This document shows, piece after piece, positions 17,031-27,279 of a DNA stretch of 64,000 nt. The first letter of the stretch is position 1; the number at the start of each line of letters is the position of its first letter. Source of the DNA: Micromonospora_I sp040659735 (GTDB lineage Bacteria > Actinomycetota > Actinomycetes > Mycobacteriales > Micromonosporaceae). The position numbers and the translations under genes are program-made. The notes under the pieces are model-generated. The model was not told where the DNA came from. It did not search any database and saw nothing but the letters and a program-made list of their open reading frames with translations. The DNA lies in NCBI RefSeq assembly GCF_040659735.1, contig NZ_JBFANZ010000015.1:62001-126000 (forward strand), in the 5' to 3' direction.

Positions 17031-18218
17031 ATGGCCAAGAGCCAGTTCGTACGGAGCAAGCCGCACCTCAACATCGGCACGATGGGGCACGTCGACCACG
17101 GCAAGACGACCCTGACCGCCGCGATCACCAAGGTCCTCGCCGACCGCGACCCGGCCGCCAACCGGTTCGTCGCGTTCGACGGCATCGACCGGGCGCCGGA
17201 GGAGGTCGCCCGCGGCATCACCATCACCATCGCCCACGTCGAGTACGAGACCGCGACGCGGCACTACGCGCACGTGGACATGCCCGGCCATGCCGACTAC
17301 GTGAAAAACATGATCACGGGGGCGGCGCAGGTGGACGCCGCGATCCTGGTCGTCTCCGCGCTCGACGGGGCGATGCCGCAGACCCGGGAGCACGTGCTGC
17401 TCGCCCGGCGCATCGGCGTACCCCATCTGGTCGTGGCGATGAACAAGGCCGACGCCGTGGACGACCCGGACCTGCTCGACCTGGTCGAGCTGGAGGTGCG
17501 CGAACTGCTCACCGGGTACGGCTTCCCCGGTGACGAGGTGCCGGTGGTCCGGGTGTCGGCGTTGCGGGCGCTGGAGGGCGACCCGCGGTGGGTGGGCTCG
17601 GTCGTCGAGCTGCTCGACGCGGTCGACCGCCACGTCCCGCTACCGCCGCGGCAGCTCGACGGGCCGTTCCTGATGCCGATCGAGAACGTGCTCACCATCT
17701 CCGGGCGCGGGACCGTGGTCACCGGCGCGATCGAGCGGGGCACGCTGCGCGTCGGTGACCCGGTGGAGGTCGTCGGGCTCGGTCCGACGCTGTCCACGGT
17801 GGCGACCGGGCTGGAGACCTTCGGGCGGTCGCTGCCGGTGGCCGAAGCGGGGGACAACGCCGCGGTGCTGCTGCGCGGGGTCCGCCGCGAGCAGGTGCAG
17901 CGGGGCCAGGTGGTGGCGCTGCCGGGCACCGTACGGCCGCACCGCCGGTTCGCGGCGCGACTCTCGGCGCTGACCGCGGCCGAGGGCGGGCGGCGCACGC
18001 CGTTCGCCGCCAACTACCGGCCCCAGTTCTACTTCCGCACCACGGATGTGGTGGGGGCGGTCGAGCTGGGACCGCTCAGCCAGGTGGCGCCCGGCGACAC
18101 AGTGTCGATCACCGTCGAGCTCGGCCGGCCGGTCGCGATGGACGTCGGGCTCGGCTTCGCGGTCCGCGAAGGCGGTCGTACGGTCGCCGCCGGCACGGTG
18201 ACCGAGTTGCTGGACTGA
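17031..18218 (+). CDS. tuf: Divergent elongation factor Tu (second tuf copy)
   Basis: A full-length EF-Tu of 395 residues. GTPase motifs are present: GHVDHGKT (19-26), RGITI (61-65), DMPGHADY (83-90, where ordinary EF-Tu has DCPGH), NKAD (138-141) and SALRALEG. It stands alone, not beside fusA and rpsJ. Many substitutions and the ending VTELLD instead of the usual VTKIL-K mark it as a secondary, Tuf3-like copy as known in streptomycetes. Such extra EF-Tu proteins are linked with elfamycin-type antibiotic resistance or stress, which is only a possibility here. A TTTGAGGAC ribosome site precedes the ATG; a leader hairpin lies upstream. Confidence 0.92.
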   Translation: MAKSQFVRSKPHLNIGTMGHVDHGKTTLTAAITKVLADRDPAANRFVAFDGIDRAPEEVARGITITIAHVEYETATRHYAHVDMPGHADYVKNMITGAAQVDAAILVVSALDGAMPQTREHVLLARRIGVPHLVVAMNKADAVDDPDLLDLVELEVRELLTGYGFPGDEVPVVRVSALRALEGDPRWVGSVVELLDAVDRHVPLPPRQLDGPFLMPIENVLTISGRGTVVTGAIERGTLRVGDPVEVVGLGPTLSTVATGLETFGRSLPVAEAGDNAAVLLRGVRREQVQRGQVVALPGTVRPHRRFAARLSALTAAEGGRRTPFAANYRPQFYFRTTDVVGAVELGPLSQVAPGDTVSITVELGRPVAMDVGLGFAVREGGRTVAAGTVTELLD

Positions 18219-18224
18219 GATGTG

Positions 18225-18260
18225 CGGAAGGGCTCCTTCTCCCATGAAGGGGTCCTTCCG
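18225..18260 (+). terminator. Hairpin terminator after the divergent tuf gene
   Basis: CGGAAGGGCTCCTTC and GAAGGGGTCCTTCCG pair at 13 of 15 positions around a 6-nt loop, starting 6 bp after the stop. Confidence 0.7.
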
Positions 18261-18351
18261 TGCGGATGGGGTTCACCGGTGCGTAACGATCTATGTGTGA
18301 GACTCGGTCGACCGGTGCGGTCCGTACCGGTCACAGACGGAGAGGAGCGAC

Positions 18352-18870
18352 ATGCGAATGCGTACCCTGCCTGCCGTCACCCTGATCGGCTCGCTCGCGG
18401 TGCTGCCGCTCGGCCTCGCGGCGTGCGGCTCGGACGACGGCAACGCCAACGCCAGCGGGGGTAGCTGGGAAAGCCCGAAGGTCAGCGACGGCAACTCGGA
18501 AAGCCCGAAGGCCGTCAGCGACGGTGCCGCCGAGTCCCGCCAGGTCGTGCAGACCTATCTCGAGGCGATGACCGACAAGGACGTCGCCAAGGGGCGCGCA
18601 CAACTGTGCGAGCCGCTGCGGGCCGCGTTCGACAAGACCGCAACTTCCCCGAACGGCGACTTCAGCGCCGCGTTCACCGTCGACCAGGCGAAGGTCACCG
18701 GCGCGCGCGTCGTCGCCGGTAAGCACGAGGTGACCACCTCGGCGCGCGTGGTCGCCAAGAGCCGGAAGGTGCCGGTCAATATCGTGTTTACCGTCACCAA
18801 CGCGGACGGCTGGTGCATCGCCAACGAGAAGCTCGGCGGCACCCCGACGCCCACGCCTGCCGCCTCCTGA
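18352..18870 (+). CDS. Putative lipoprotein
   Basis: A 172-residue secreted lipoprotein. The ATG follows a GGAGAGGAG ribosome site. The signal peptide ends in a lipobox LGLAAC, with Cys at residue 24. A Ser/Asn-rich linker contains a short repeat (SPKVSDGNSE, SPKAVSDGAAE). The mature domain (QVVQTYLEAMTDKDVAKGRA onwards) has the helix-plus-sheet pattern of small NTF2/DUF4878-like extracellular domains, with two conserved cysteines. The function is unknown. It appears monocistronic. Confidence 0.8.
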   Translation: MRMRTLPAVTLIGSLAVLPLGLAACGSDDGNANASGGSWESPKVSDGNSESPKAVSDGAAESRQVVQTYLEAMTDKDVAKGRAQLCEPLRAAFDKTATSPNGDFSAAFTVDQAKVTGARVVAGKHEVTTSARVVAKSRKVPVNIVFTVTNADGWCIANEKLGGTPTPTPAAS

Positions 18871-18995
18871 GCGCGGATCCGCCGTACCACGCCGTTCGCG
18901 GCCCCCCGACCGCCGCTGACCAGCCAAGGTCCCACGCACCGGAACGCCGCCCCTCGCCGGCCGGCCACCCCGGCGGTCGCCGTACGCTTTTGGAC

Positions 18996-20394
18996 ATGCG
19001 CCATGAGTGGCATCAGTTGAGCTACCCCGCAGTGGGCACCCCCGGCCTCCAGACCAGCCGGCCGACCGTCGACTCCGCCGAGGACGAGGCCCTCGGTCTG
19101 GACCGCTGGCGCACCATGCCGCGCGCCCAGACCCCGCCCTGGCCGGACCAGAACGCGGTCACCGAGGTGTGCAAGGTCCTCGACAACGTGCCGTCGATCG
19201 TCGCCCCCTACGAGGTCGACCACCTGCGTGAACGGCTGGCGCTGGTCTGCGAGGGCAAGGCGTTCCTGCTGCAGGGCGGCGACTGCGCCGAGACCTTCGT
19301 CGACAACACCGAGAGCCACCTGCTGGCCAACGCCCGCACCCTGCTCCAGATGGCGATCGTGCTGACCTACGGCGCCTCGCTGCCGGTGGTCAAGGTGGCC
19401 CGGGTCGCCGGGCAGTACACCAAGCCCCGTTCGTCGGCGACCGACGCGCTCGGCCTGCCGGCCTACCGCGGCGACCTGATCAACTCGCTGGAGACGACGC
19501 CGGAGGCGCGCGTCGCCGACCCGCAGCGCATGATCCGGGCGTACGCCAACTCGGCCGCCGCGATGAACATGCTCCGCGCCTACCTCTCCGGCGGCCTCGC
19601 CGACCTGCACGCCGTGCACGACTGGAACAAGGGCTTCGTCAAGAACTCTCCGGCGGGGGAGCGCTACGAGGCGATCGCCCGGGAGATCGACCGGGCGCTG
19701 GCGTTCATCCGCGCGTGCGGGATGACGGACGAGGACGCGCTGCGCACCGTCACCCTCTACTGCTCGCACGAGGCGCTCGCCCTGGAGTACGACCGGGCGC
19801 TGACCCGCGTGTCGGACCGCAAGGCGTACGGCCTCTCCGGCCACTTCCTCTGGATCGGCGAGCGCACCCGGCAACTCGACGGGGCGCACATCGACTACAT
19901 CTCCCGGATCGCCAACCCGATCGGGGTCAAGCTCGGCCCGACCACCACGCCGGAACAGGCGCTGGAGCTGTGCGAGAAGCTCAACCCCGACAACATTCCG
20001 GGGCGGCTCACGCTGATCAGCCGGATGGGCAACCACAAGGTCCGCGACGCCCTGCCGCCGATCGTGGAGAAGGTCACCGCCGCCGGCGCCAAGGTGGTGT
20101 GGCAGTGCGACCCGATGCACGGCAACACCCACGAGTCGTCCAACGGCTACAAGACCCGTCACTTCGACCGCATCGTCGACGAGGTGCTCGGCTACTTCGA
20201 GGTGCACCGCGGCCTGGAGACCCACCCCGGCGGGCTGCACGTCGAGTTGACCGGCGAGGACGTCACGGAGTGCCTCGGCGGCGCCCAGGCGATCGAGGAC
20301 GTTCACCTCCCCGACCGCTACGAGACGGCCTGCGACCCGCGCCTCAACACCCAGCAGTCCCTCGAACTGGCCTTCCTCGTGGCGGAGATGCTCC

Positions 20395-20402
<8 letters not shown>
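18996..20402 (+). CDS. aroF: Class II 3-deoxy-7-phosphoheptulonate (DAHP) synthase
   Basis: A 468-residue class II (plant-like) enzyme that joins phosphoenolpyruvate and erythrose 4-phosphate, the first step of the shikimate pathway. Landmarks: FLLQGGDCAETF with the metal/PEP-binding Cys, VVKVARVAGQYTKPRS, TLYCSHEALALEYD, GVKLGPTT, SRMGNHKVRD, VVWQCDPMHGNTHES (metal-binding His), and GGLHVELTGEDVTEC. The ATG giving MRHEWHQLSYP is chosen by the position of the conserved N-terminus. It overlaps the threonine aldolase gene by 8 bp. In mycobacteria the equivalent gene (aroG) also lies near pknL. Confidence 0.96.
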
Positions 20403-21417
<1,015 letters not shown>

Positions 21418-21449
21418 CCCACCCGCCGCCCCGCCCGGCGGGCCTGCCG

Positions 21450-21532
21450 CGTCGATCAAGGACGTATTCACACGCTTTGATCTTCATTCGTGTGTATATA
21501 CCCTTGATCGACGGGTAATTCCTTGATCGACG
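21450..21532. repeat. Dispersed inverted-repeat element (GTCGATCAAGG family)
   Basis: An arm beginning GTCGATCAAGG (21451) pairs with one ending CCTTGATCGAC at about 21512, matching at about 20 of 24 positions around a short loop. A third half-copy CCTTGATCGAC follows at about 21521-21531. A 22-bp stretch starting at 21450 is identical to one starting at 32831. The element is AT-richer than its surroundings and is probably the ltaE terminator. Confidence 0.75.
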
Positions 21533-21638
21533 GGGTGGGGAGCGCGGGTCGGCGCGGATCGACGGGAATGCGTCGGCGACCGGGCGATCGGGGACGACCG
21601 ATCGGCTCCGGAGACTGAACCATCGGTCAGGGGCGTCG

Positions 21639-22115
21639 GTGAGCGTGCTCGATACGCTGACGCAGATGGAAGCCGACCCGGTCACCCGCGCTGACTTCTA
21701 CCGGTTGATTCCGATCGGACGCCCCGAGCCGATCGCCCCGCCGACGCGCGTCTGGACCGCCGCACAGTGGGGACGGATCCGACGCGGCGTCAACGCCGAG
21801 TTGCTCGACGAGCCGTGGCTGGCGCTGGTCGAAGGGGACCGGCTCTCCCTGCACCGCAGCTGGAGCGGCTACGGGATCTACTACGCCGACTTCGCCCCCT
21901 GCGGTGGCGGCCACCGCATCCACTCCGCCTGGGTCGAGGGCGACCGCGAGCGCTACCGACGCGGCACCGACCGCCACGAGGCCGTACTGCTGGAAACCGT
22001 GATCCGGGTGGTCATCCTGACCCCCGACGCCGACGCGCTCCGGCGGCAGGTGCTGGCCGCGATGGGCATCGAGGAGCCGGATCCGCGATCGGAGGCACCC
22101 GCGCCGACCTGTTGA
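21639..22115 (+). CDS. Conserved hypothetical protein
   Basis: A soluble protein of 158 residues from GTG, or 149 from the ATG at 21666. A central part runs WLALVEGDRLSLHRSWSG, then YGIYYADFAPCGGGHRI. The C-terminal helix DADALRRQVLAAMGI is typical of a folded domain. The HRSWSGYGIYY motif recalls small uncharacterised bacterial proteins. No function can be given. It converges on endonuclease IV. Confidence 0.7.
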   Translation: MSVLDTLTQMEADPVTRADFYRLIPIGRPEPIAPPTRVWTAAQWGRIRRGVNAELLDEPWLALVEGDRLSLHRSWSGYGIYYADFAPCGGGHRIHSAWVEGDRERYRRGTDRHEAVLLETVIRVVILTPDADALRRQVLAAMGIEEPDPRSEAPAPTC

Positions 22116-22150
22116 CCCGGAAACCGACTCGCGGCCGCGGGCCGCGCGAC

Positions 22151-23011
22151 TCAGGGGCGGAGCCGCTTGAGGGTGGCGATGTCGGCGGCGTGGCCCTCGT
22201 GCCCCTCGGTGGGGGTCTCAACCACGATCGGGACACCGGCGGTGGCCGGATGCGTCATCAACTCGGCGAACGCGGGCTCGCCGATGTTGCCCTTGCCGAT
22301 CGTCTCGTGCCGGTCTCGCGTCGACCCGCACAGATCGCGCGAGTCGTTGGCGTGCACCAGCCACAGCCGGTCGGCGCCGACCGCCGCGACGAGCGCGTCG
22401 AGCGTACGGGTCATGCCTCCCTCGCTGGCCAGGTCATGGCCGGCCGCCCACGCGTGGCAGGTGTCGAAGCACACGCCGAGGCGCGGGTGCCGGTCCACCG
22501 CCGCCAGGTAGGGCTCGAGCTGCTCGACCCGCGCGGCCAACGACCGCCCGCCACCGGCGCTCGGCTCCACCAGCAGGGCCGGACCGCCGGCCGCCTCCGC
22601 GGCGTCGAGTACGGGCAGCAGTGCCTCGCGGAGCTGTGCCATCGCCTTGTCGGCGTGGCCGGCGTCGACCGCGCTGCCGGCGTGGAAGACCACGCCGCGG
22701 GCGCCGATCGCCGCGCCCCGGTGCAGCGCGTGGGTCAGCGTGGCGACCGACTTCTCGACCGTGGCCTCGGTCGGCGAGCCGAGATTGACCAGCAGCGACG
22801 CGTGGATGTAGACCGGGATGTCCCGCTCTTCGCATCCCGCCCGGAAGGCGGCGTCCTGAGCGGGGTTACCCATGGGCAGCGCCCAGCCGCGGGAGTTGGA
22901 GACGTAGACCTGCACCACCTCGGACTCCGCCGCGTCGGCGTAGGGGAGGGCCGCTTTGGCGAGGCCGCCAGAGGTGGGCGTGTGCGAACCCACGGGTCGG
23001 TTGAGGGACAT
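22151..23011 (-). CDS. nfo: Endonuclease IV (AP endonuclease)
   Basis: A 286-residue zinc-dependent apurinic/apyrimidinic endonuclease of the TIM-barrel type, acting in base-excision repair. Metal-site motifs are present: IHASLLVNLGSP (His), GVVFHAGS (His), ALLVEPSAGGG (Glu), GVCFDTCHAWAAGHD (Asp and His), LWLVHANDSRD (His, Asp), DRHETIGKGNIG (His) and PIVVETPTE (Glu). It ends with its stop close to the convergent hypothetical gene. The kinase gene upstream ends 1 bp before the nfo start, so the two may be co-transcribed. Confidence 0.95.
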   Translation of the reverse strand: MSLNRPVGSHTPTSGGLAKAALPYADAAESEVVQVYVSNSRGWALPMGNPAQDAAFRAGCEERDIPVYIHASLLVNLGSPTEATVEKSVATLTHALHRGAAIGARGVVFHAGSAVDAGHADKAMAQLREALLPVLDAAEAAGGPALLVEPSAGGGRSLAARVEQLEPYLAAVDRHPRLGVCFDTCHAWAAGHDLASEGGMTRTLDALVAAVGADRLWLVHANDSRDLCGSTRDRHETIGKGNIGEPAFAELMTHPATAGVPIVVETPTEGHEGHAADIATLKRLRP

Positions 23012-23012
23012 G

Positions 23013-24986
23013 TCAGAGGCATCCGATCGCGATCTGGGTGCCGGGCGGTACCTGGGTGTTCTCGCCCGGGACCTGGTAGCGCACGGTCCCGTTCGGGTTG
23101 AAGTCCACCCGAACCTGCAGTTGCTGGCTTTCCAGGATCTGCTTCGCCTGCGCGCACGGCATGTCTATCACGCGCGGGACCGGAATCGTCGGTGGACCCT
23201 TGCTGACCTGCAGTGTGATCTGCGCGCCCTGCTCCGCCCCGGAACCGTCCGGCGGGTCCTGGCCGAGGACCAGGTCCTTGGTCTTCTCGGAGGGGACGTA
23301 CACCTCCACCGCCGCCAGCCCGAGCTGCTGCAGCGCGGCGCGCGCGTCGGTGATGCTCTTGCCGACAACGTTGGGCACCGTGATCGGCGCCTTGCCCTTG
23401 CTGACCGTGACGGTGACCTTGTCGCCCGGCTTGACCTGCGTGCCGACCGGGGGATCGATGGCCACCACCATGCCGGCGGGCAGGTTGTTGTCGAACTTGT
23501 CCGGGCCCTTCGACACCACCAGCCGGGCCTTCTCCAGGTCGGCCTGGGCCAGGTCGAGCGTCTTGCCGAGCACGTCCGGCACCTGGTAGCGCTCCGGCCC
23601 CATGGAAAGGATGAGCGTGATCTTGCCGCCCTTGACGATGCGGTCGCCCGACGCCGGCTGCTGACCCAGCACGACGTCCTTCGGGATCTTCTCGTTGTAG
23701 CGCTGCTCGCCGTACGCGATGGTGAAGCCGCCCCGCGCGGCCTGCGCCGCGGCCGCGGCCTTGGGCATGTTGACCAGCTCCGGCGCGACGGTGTAGCGCC
23801 CGAAGCCCAGCCACCACCCGCCGGAGACGGCCAGCAGGACGATCGCCACGAGCGCGGCGGTGACCGCCTTCCGCCCCCGCTTGTCGGCCAGGATCTGCCG
23901 CCACGCCAGCCGAAGACGCGCGATCGCGCCCTCCGACGCCGCCGCGTCCTCCGCGCGACGCCGGCGCGGCTGGGGCTTCTCCTTCTGGTCGGGAAGCCGG
24001 GCCCACGCGGGGCGCTCGGCGGGGCGCACCGTCGACACCACGACGGTCGGCTGCGCCACCTGGCGCAGGACCGCGGTGTTGGCGCTGGCGTTGCCGAGAT
24101 CGTCCCGGACGACCTGCACCTCGGCCAGGAGCGCGCCGGCATCGGTGGGGCGCGCGCCCGGGTCACGCCGGGTGGCCCGCGCGACGAGGTCGTCGAGGAC
24201 CGGGGGGAGCCCCGCGACCAACTTCGACGGGGGCGGCACGTCCCGGTCGACGTGCTGCCAGGCGACCTCGGCCGGCTTGTCCCCGTCGTACGGGACCCGT
24301 CCGGTGAGCATCTCGAAGAGCACGATGCCGGCGGAGTAGACGTCGGTGCGCGGGTCGGCGCGGCCACTGGTGACCAGCTCCGGCGCGACGTACGCGACCG
24401 TCGCCATCAGCGGCCCGGTCGAGTCCTCGTCGGCGCTGGCCTCGACCGCCCGGGCGAGCCCGAAGTCGGCGACCTTCACGACGCTGTCGATCAGGTTGCC
24501 GGCGCCTCCGCTCGGCGCCTCCGCGACGAGCACGTTCTCCGGCTTGACGTCGCGGTGCACCAGACCCGCCCGGTGGGAGGCGGCGATCGCGGCGAGCATC
24601 TGCTCGAGGATCGCGAGCGCCTCGCCCGGGTTGAGTCGCCGCCGCTCGCTCAGGACGTCGCGCAGCGTGCGGCCGCGCACGTACTCCATGACGAGGTACG
24701 GCAGGCCGGCGTGCGTGCCCTGGTCGTAGACCGCCACCACATTGGGGTGGGTCAGCCGGGCGATCGTTTTCGCCTCGTCGGTGAAGCGCTCCAGGAAACC
24801 GGGGAGGCTCGCCCGCGCGTCCTCGGCCTGTGCCGGGTGAATGATCTTCAAAGCGACGGTGCGTTCGAGCCGCTCATCGATGGCTGTGTAGACGGTAGCC
24901 ATGCCACCACGAGCCACGCGACCGCGAATGCGGTAGCGCCCGTCGATCAGCGAGCCCAGCAGCGTGTCGGCGACCTGTGTGTCCAT
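23013..24986 (-). CDS. pknL: PASTA-domain Ser/Thr protein kinase (PknL/PknB type)
   Basis: A 657-residue membrane kinase. The N-terminal kinase domain (about 17-275) has the Gly loop GRVARGGMATVY, Lys 47 in VALKIIH, HRDVKPEN (144-151) and DFG (174-176). A basic juxtamembrane segment (PRRRRAEDAAAS) precedes one membrane helix at about 374-394. Outside the cell four PASTA repeats follow (for example YQVPDVLGKTLDLAQADLEK and ITVPNVVGKSITDARAALQQ), which bind muropeptide or peptidoglycan. The neighbouring Rv2175c-like gene and a nearby class II DAHP synthase match the mycobacterial pknL locus, so the pknL name is preferred; it is an orthology inference. Confidence 0.93.
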   Translation of the reverse strand: MDTQVADTLLGSLIDGRYRIRGRVARGGMATVYTAIDERLERTVALKIIHPAQAEDARASLPGFLERFTDEAKTIARLTHPNVVAVYDQGTHAGLPYLVMEYVRGRTLRDVLSERRRLNPGEALAILEQMLAAIAASHRAGLVHRDVKPENVLVAEAPSGGAGNLIDSVVKVADFGLARAVEASADEDSTGPLMATVAYVAPELVTSGRADPRTDVYSAGIVLFEMLTGRVPYDGDKPAEVAWQHVDRDVPPPSKLVAGLPPVLDDLVARATRRDPGARPTDAGALLAEVQVVRDDLGNASANTAVLRQVAQPTVVVSTVRPAERPAWARLPDQKEKPQPRRRRAEDAAASEGAIARLRLAWRQILADKRGRKAVTAALVAIVLLAVSGGWWLGFGRYTVAPELVNMPKAAAAAQAARGGFTIAYGEQRYNEKIPKDVVLGQQPASGDRIVKGGKITLILSMGPERYQVPDVLGKTLDLAQADLEKARLVVSKGPDKFDNNLPAGMVVAIDPPVGTQVKPGDKVTVTVSKGKAPITVPNVVGKSITDARAALQQLGLAAVEVYVPSEKTKDLVLGQDPPDGSGAEQGAQITLQVSKGPPTIPVPRVIDMPCAQAKQILESQQLQVRVDFNPNGTVRYQVPGENTQVPPGTQIAIGCL

Positions 24987-25122
24987 CGGCAGGCAGTCTA
25001 TGTGTCGGAAGGGTGACGGCAGAACAGGATGCCACAGCGGCAGGGGAAGAGGAACCCGCCGGCCCGGTACGCAGCCACACGGACCGGGACAATTATCCCG
25101 AAAATCGGGGGCGGATGTGTCG

Positions 25123-25683
25123 TCAGCCGCCCGTCGGCGGCGGCAAGGAGGGCTCCACCGTCGGCGTGCCGGGGGAACTCGGCGACGGCGACGGGGTCAC
25201 CGACGCCGACGGACTGACGCTGGACCGGCTCGGCGACGGCGACTGGCGGAGCGGCGGCGACGACCTGCTCGGGTTCGGCTCGCCGCTGCGGCGGGGCGAC
25301 GGACTCCGCGACGGCGTCGCCCGACGCGGCGGAGCCGGCGAATCGTTGACGGCCGGATGGAGCGTCGGGTCGGGCGTCAGGACCACATCCTGCGTGACCG
25401 GTCGGTCCGGCCGGACCAGCACGGGCGCCTGCTCGGCCGGTGCGCCCTCATCGGAGATGAGCGCGCCCAGACCGATGACCACCCCGAAGTACGTTCCGAT
25501 GGCGCCGACCACCGCCAGCATCCCGATTCCGGACATGGCGAGCAGACGCCGCGGCTTACGTCCTTCCGCCCAGTCGGCGCTTCCGTACGGGTGGCGTGTG
25601 GCCGTCGGCCGCCGCGCCAGGTCGTACCGCAGCGAGCGCCACGCGCCCGCCAGTTCTCGGCGTACGCCCTGCCAGGTGCTCAC
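25123..25683 (-). CDS. Single-pass membrane protein with Ser/Pro-rich external tail
   Basis: A protein of 186 residues from a GTG that follows AAAGGAA. Cytoplasmic residues 1-50 include TWQGVRRELAGAWRSLRYDL, a helical basic segment. One membrane helix (LAMSGIGMLAVVGAIGTYFG) is followed by an acidic, then strongly Ser/Pro/Arg-rich low-complexity region (SRSPSPRR, SPSPSRSS) ending PPPTGG. No domain is recognised. It lies between the kinase and the Rv2175c-like gene and may be a wall-spanning or envelope-associated protein, possibly a kinase substrate. Confidence 0.7.
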   Translation of the reverse strand: MSTWQGVRRELAGAWRSLRYDLARRPTATRHPYGSADWAEGRKPRRLLAMSGIGMLAVVGAIGTYFGVVIGLGALISDEGAPAEQAPVLVRPDRPVTQDVVLTPDPTLHPAVNDSPAPPRRATPSRSPSPRRSGEPNPSRSSPPLRQSPSPSRSSVSPSASVTPSPSPSSPGTPTVEPSLPPPTGG

Positions 25684-25887
25684 GTGGGTTCCTTTCGACG
25701 GCGACCAAGGCGGACGGGTCACCGCACGAACGGGCGTGTCCGGTCAGGTCCGGCTGCCGGAACACGCGATGGGATCAGGGGGCATGTGGATCCGGCCAGG
25801 TGGACCGGGGGTACGTGGACCGGGGCAATTGGAACGTGTCGGCGGTGCCGGTGGTACGCGACGGCGGCGACATGGCAGTGTGATCGG

Positions 25888-26274
25888 GTGACCGATTCCC
25901 TACCTGCCGGGACGCCGGCCGACACCTCGCAGCCCGCTCCGCTGGAGCCGACCGAGTGGTTGACCCTGCCCGACGTCGCCGAGCGGCTCGACGTGTCGAT
26001 CAGCAAGGTGCACCAGATGATCCGGGACCGGGAGTTGCTCGCGGTGCGCCGCGACGCGGTGCGACGGGTCCCGGCTGAGCTGGTGGCGAACCACACCGTG
26101 CTCAAGCACCTCCCCGGCATCCTCACGTTGCTGCACGATGCTGGGTACAACGACGAAGAGGCGTTGCGGTGGCTCTATCTGCCCGACGACACCCTTCCGG
26201 GGACCCACGCGGCGGCGCTCGGCGGCGACCGCGCGCGTGAGGTGAAACGCCGCGCGCAGGCGCTCGGGTTCTGA
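25888..26274 (+). CDS. Rv2175c-like DNA-binding protein (predicted PknL substrate)
   Basis: A 128-residue protein. The helix-turn-helix WLTLPDVAERLDVSISKVHQ, then MIRDRELLAVRRDAVRRVPA, closely follows the mycobacterial Rv2175c family; the C-terminal helical part (LPGILTLLHDAGYNDEEALR) is also family-like. In M. tuberculosis this protein is phosphorylated by PknL and the genes are adjacent, as here (divergent, about 900 bp apart). The Thr-containing N-terminal tail would be the expected phosphorylation region. A GTG start is chosen from the conserved N-terminal length. Confidence 0.85.
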   Translation: MTDSLPAGTPADTSQPAPLEPTEWLTLPDVAERLDVSISKVHQMIRDRELLAVRRDAVRRVPAELVANHTVLKHLPGILTLLHDAGYNDEEALRWLYLPDDTLPGTHAAALGGDRAREVKRRAQALGF

Positions 26275-26281
26275 GCCGGGG

Positions 26282-26659
26282 GTGCGGCACTTCTCCTACC
26301 TTGCCGTCCTCGTCGGATGTCTGGCCGCCGCATTGTGGTTGGAGCCGGCGCTGCGCGTCAACGTCCTGCGCCGCTGGCGTCGGCTGCTGCTGACGTTGCT
26401 CCCGGTCGTCGTCGTCTTCGTCCTCTGGGATCTCGCCGCCATCGCCGCCGGACACTGGACGTTCGACCCGGAGCAGATCACCGGGGTGCTGCTCCCCGGT
26501 GGCCTGCCCCTGGACGAGATGCTCTTCTTCGTCGTCGTGCCGATCTGTGCCGTACTCGGCTTCGAGGCGGTCCGGGCGGTCCTCGCTCCGGCGGGGAGCA
26601 CGGACCCGCGCTGGCGGGTGGGCGACGAGCCCGGCGCTGACGGCCGAGAGGCGCGATGA
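26282..26659 (+). CDS. crtYc: Lycopene cyclase subunit (CrtYc-like)
   Basis: A 125-residue membrane protein with three predicted helices, one half of the heterodimeric lycopene cyclase. The conserved motif LPLDEMLFFVVVPICAVL (acidic pair followed by aromatic and hydrophobic residues) is the family signature. A GTG start lies 7 bp after the Rv2175c-like gene. Its stop overlaps the next gene by 4 nt. Together the two subunits cyclise psi ends of lycopene to beta (or, in C50 producers, other) ionone rings. Confidence 0.88.
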   Translation: MRHFSYLAVLVGCLAAALWLEPALRVNVLRRWRRLLLTLLPVVVVFVLWDLAAIAAGHWTFDPEQITGVLLPGGLPLDEMLFFVVVPICAVLGFEAVRAVLAPAGSTDPRWRVGDEPGADGREAR

Positions 26660-27012
26660 CGTACACCACTGCCGTGCTGCTCGGCGTGGCCGGCGCGCTC
26701 GTCGTGGACCTCGCCGTGCTCCGCACCCGCCTGGTGCGGCGCGCCGTGTTCTGGGCCACCTACCCGATCATCTTCTTCTTCCAGTTGCTCTCCAACGGCA
26801 TCCTCACCGGCCGCGACATCGTCCGGTACGACCCGGCCGCCATCGTCGGCGTACGCCTGGTCCACGCCCCCGTGGAAGACCTGCTGTTCGGGTTCGCGCT
26901 GATCCTGCTCACGCTGTCGGTCTGGGTGTGGCTGGGCCGGCGGGGCGTGCAGCCCTTACCCGCCGCGGGTGAGGGCAGCCGGCTGCTGCGGCGGCTGCGC
27001 CGCGATCGCTAG
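26656..27012 (+). CDS. crtYd: Lycopene cyclase subunit (CrtYd-like)
   Basis: A 118-residue membrane protein, the partner subunit of the heterodimeric lycopene cyclase. It contains TYPIIFFFQLLSNGILTGRD and the second acidic motif APVEDLLFGFALILLTLS. An ATG start overlaps the upstream stop (ATGA), ensuring matched production. Phytoene synthase is not in the window, so the pathway depends on genes elsewhere. Confidence 0.88.
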   Translation: MTYTTAVLLGVAGALVVDLAVLRTRLVRRAVFWATYPIIFFFQLLSNGILTGRDIVRYDPAAIVGVRLVHAPVEDLLFGFALILLTLSVWVWLGRRGVQPLPAAGEGSRLLRRLRRDR

Positions 27013-27279
27013 CCGCGCCGGCGGCCCGACGGACCGGTCGCCGGCCACGTGCGGTGGACATCACGCGTCGCCGCCCGCCTCCGTCACGCTCGCCAAGAGC
27101 TCCACCGGACGGGCCCCGGTCGGATCGTCCGCCCGGCGGCTTGCCTCCGCCGGGCCGGGGCAGCAGACTGCGCAGGCACGTCCAGCGCCGGGGGGCCGAA
27201 ACGGGACGTGCGTCGGGGGAGGGGCGTAGTGGTGAGGCGAGGGGGAGTCGGTGCACGGGTTCCGGCAGGTGCCGCGGTG

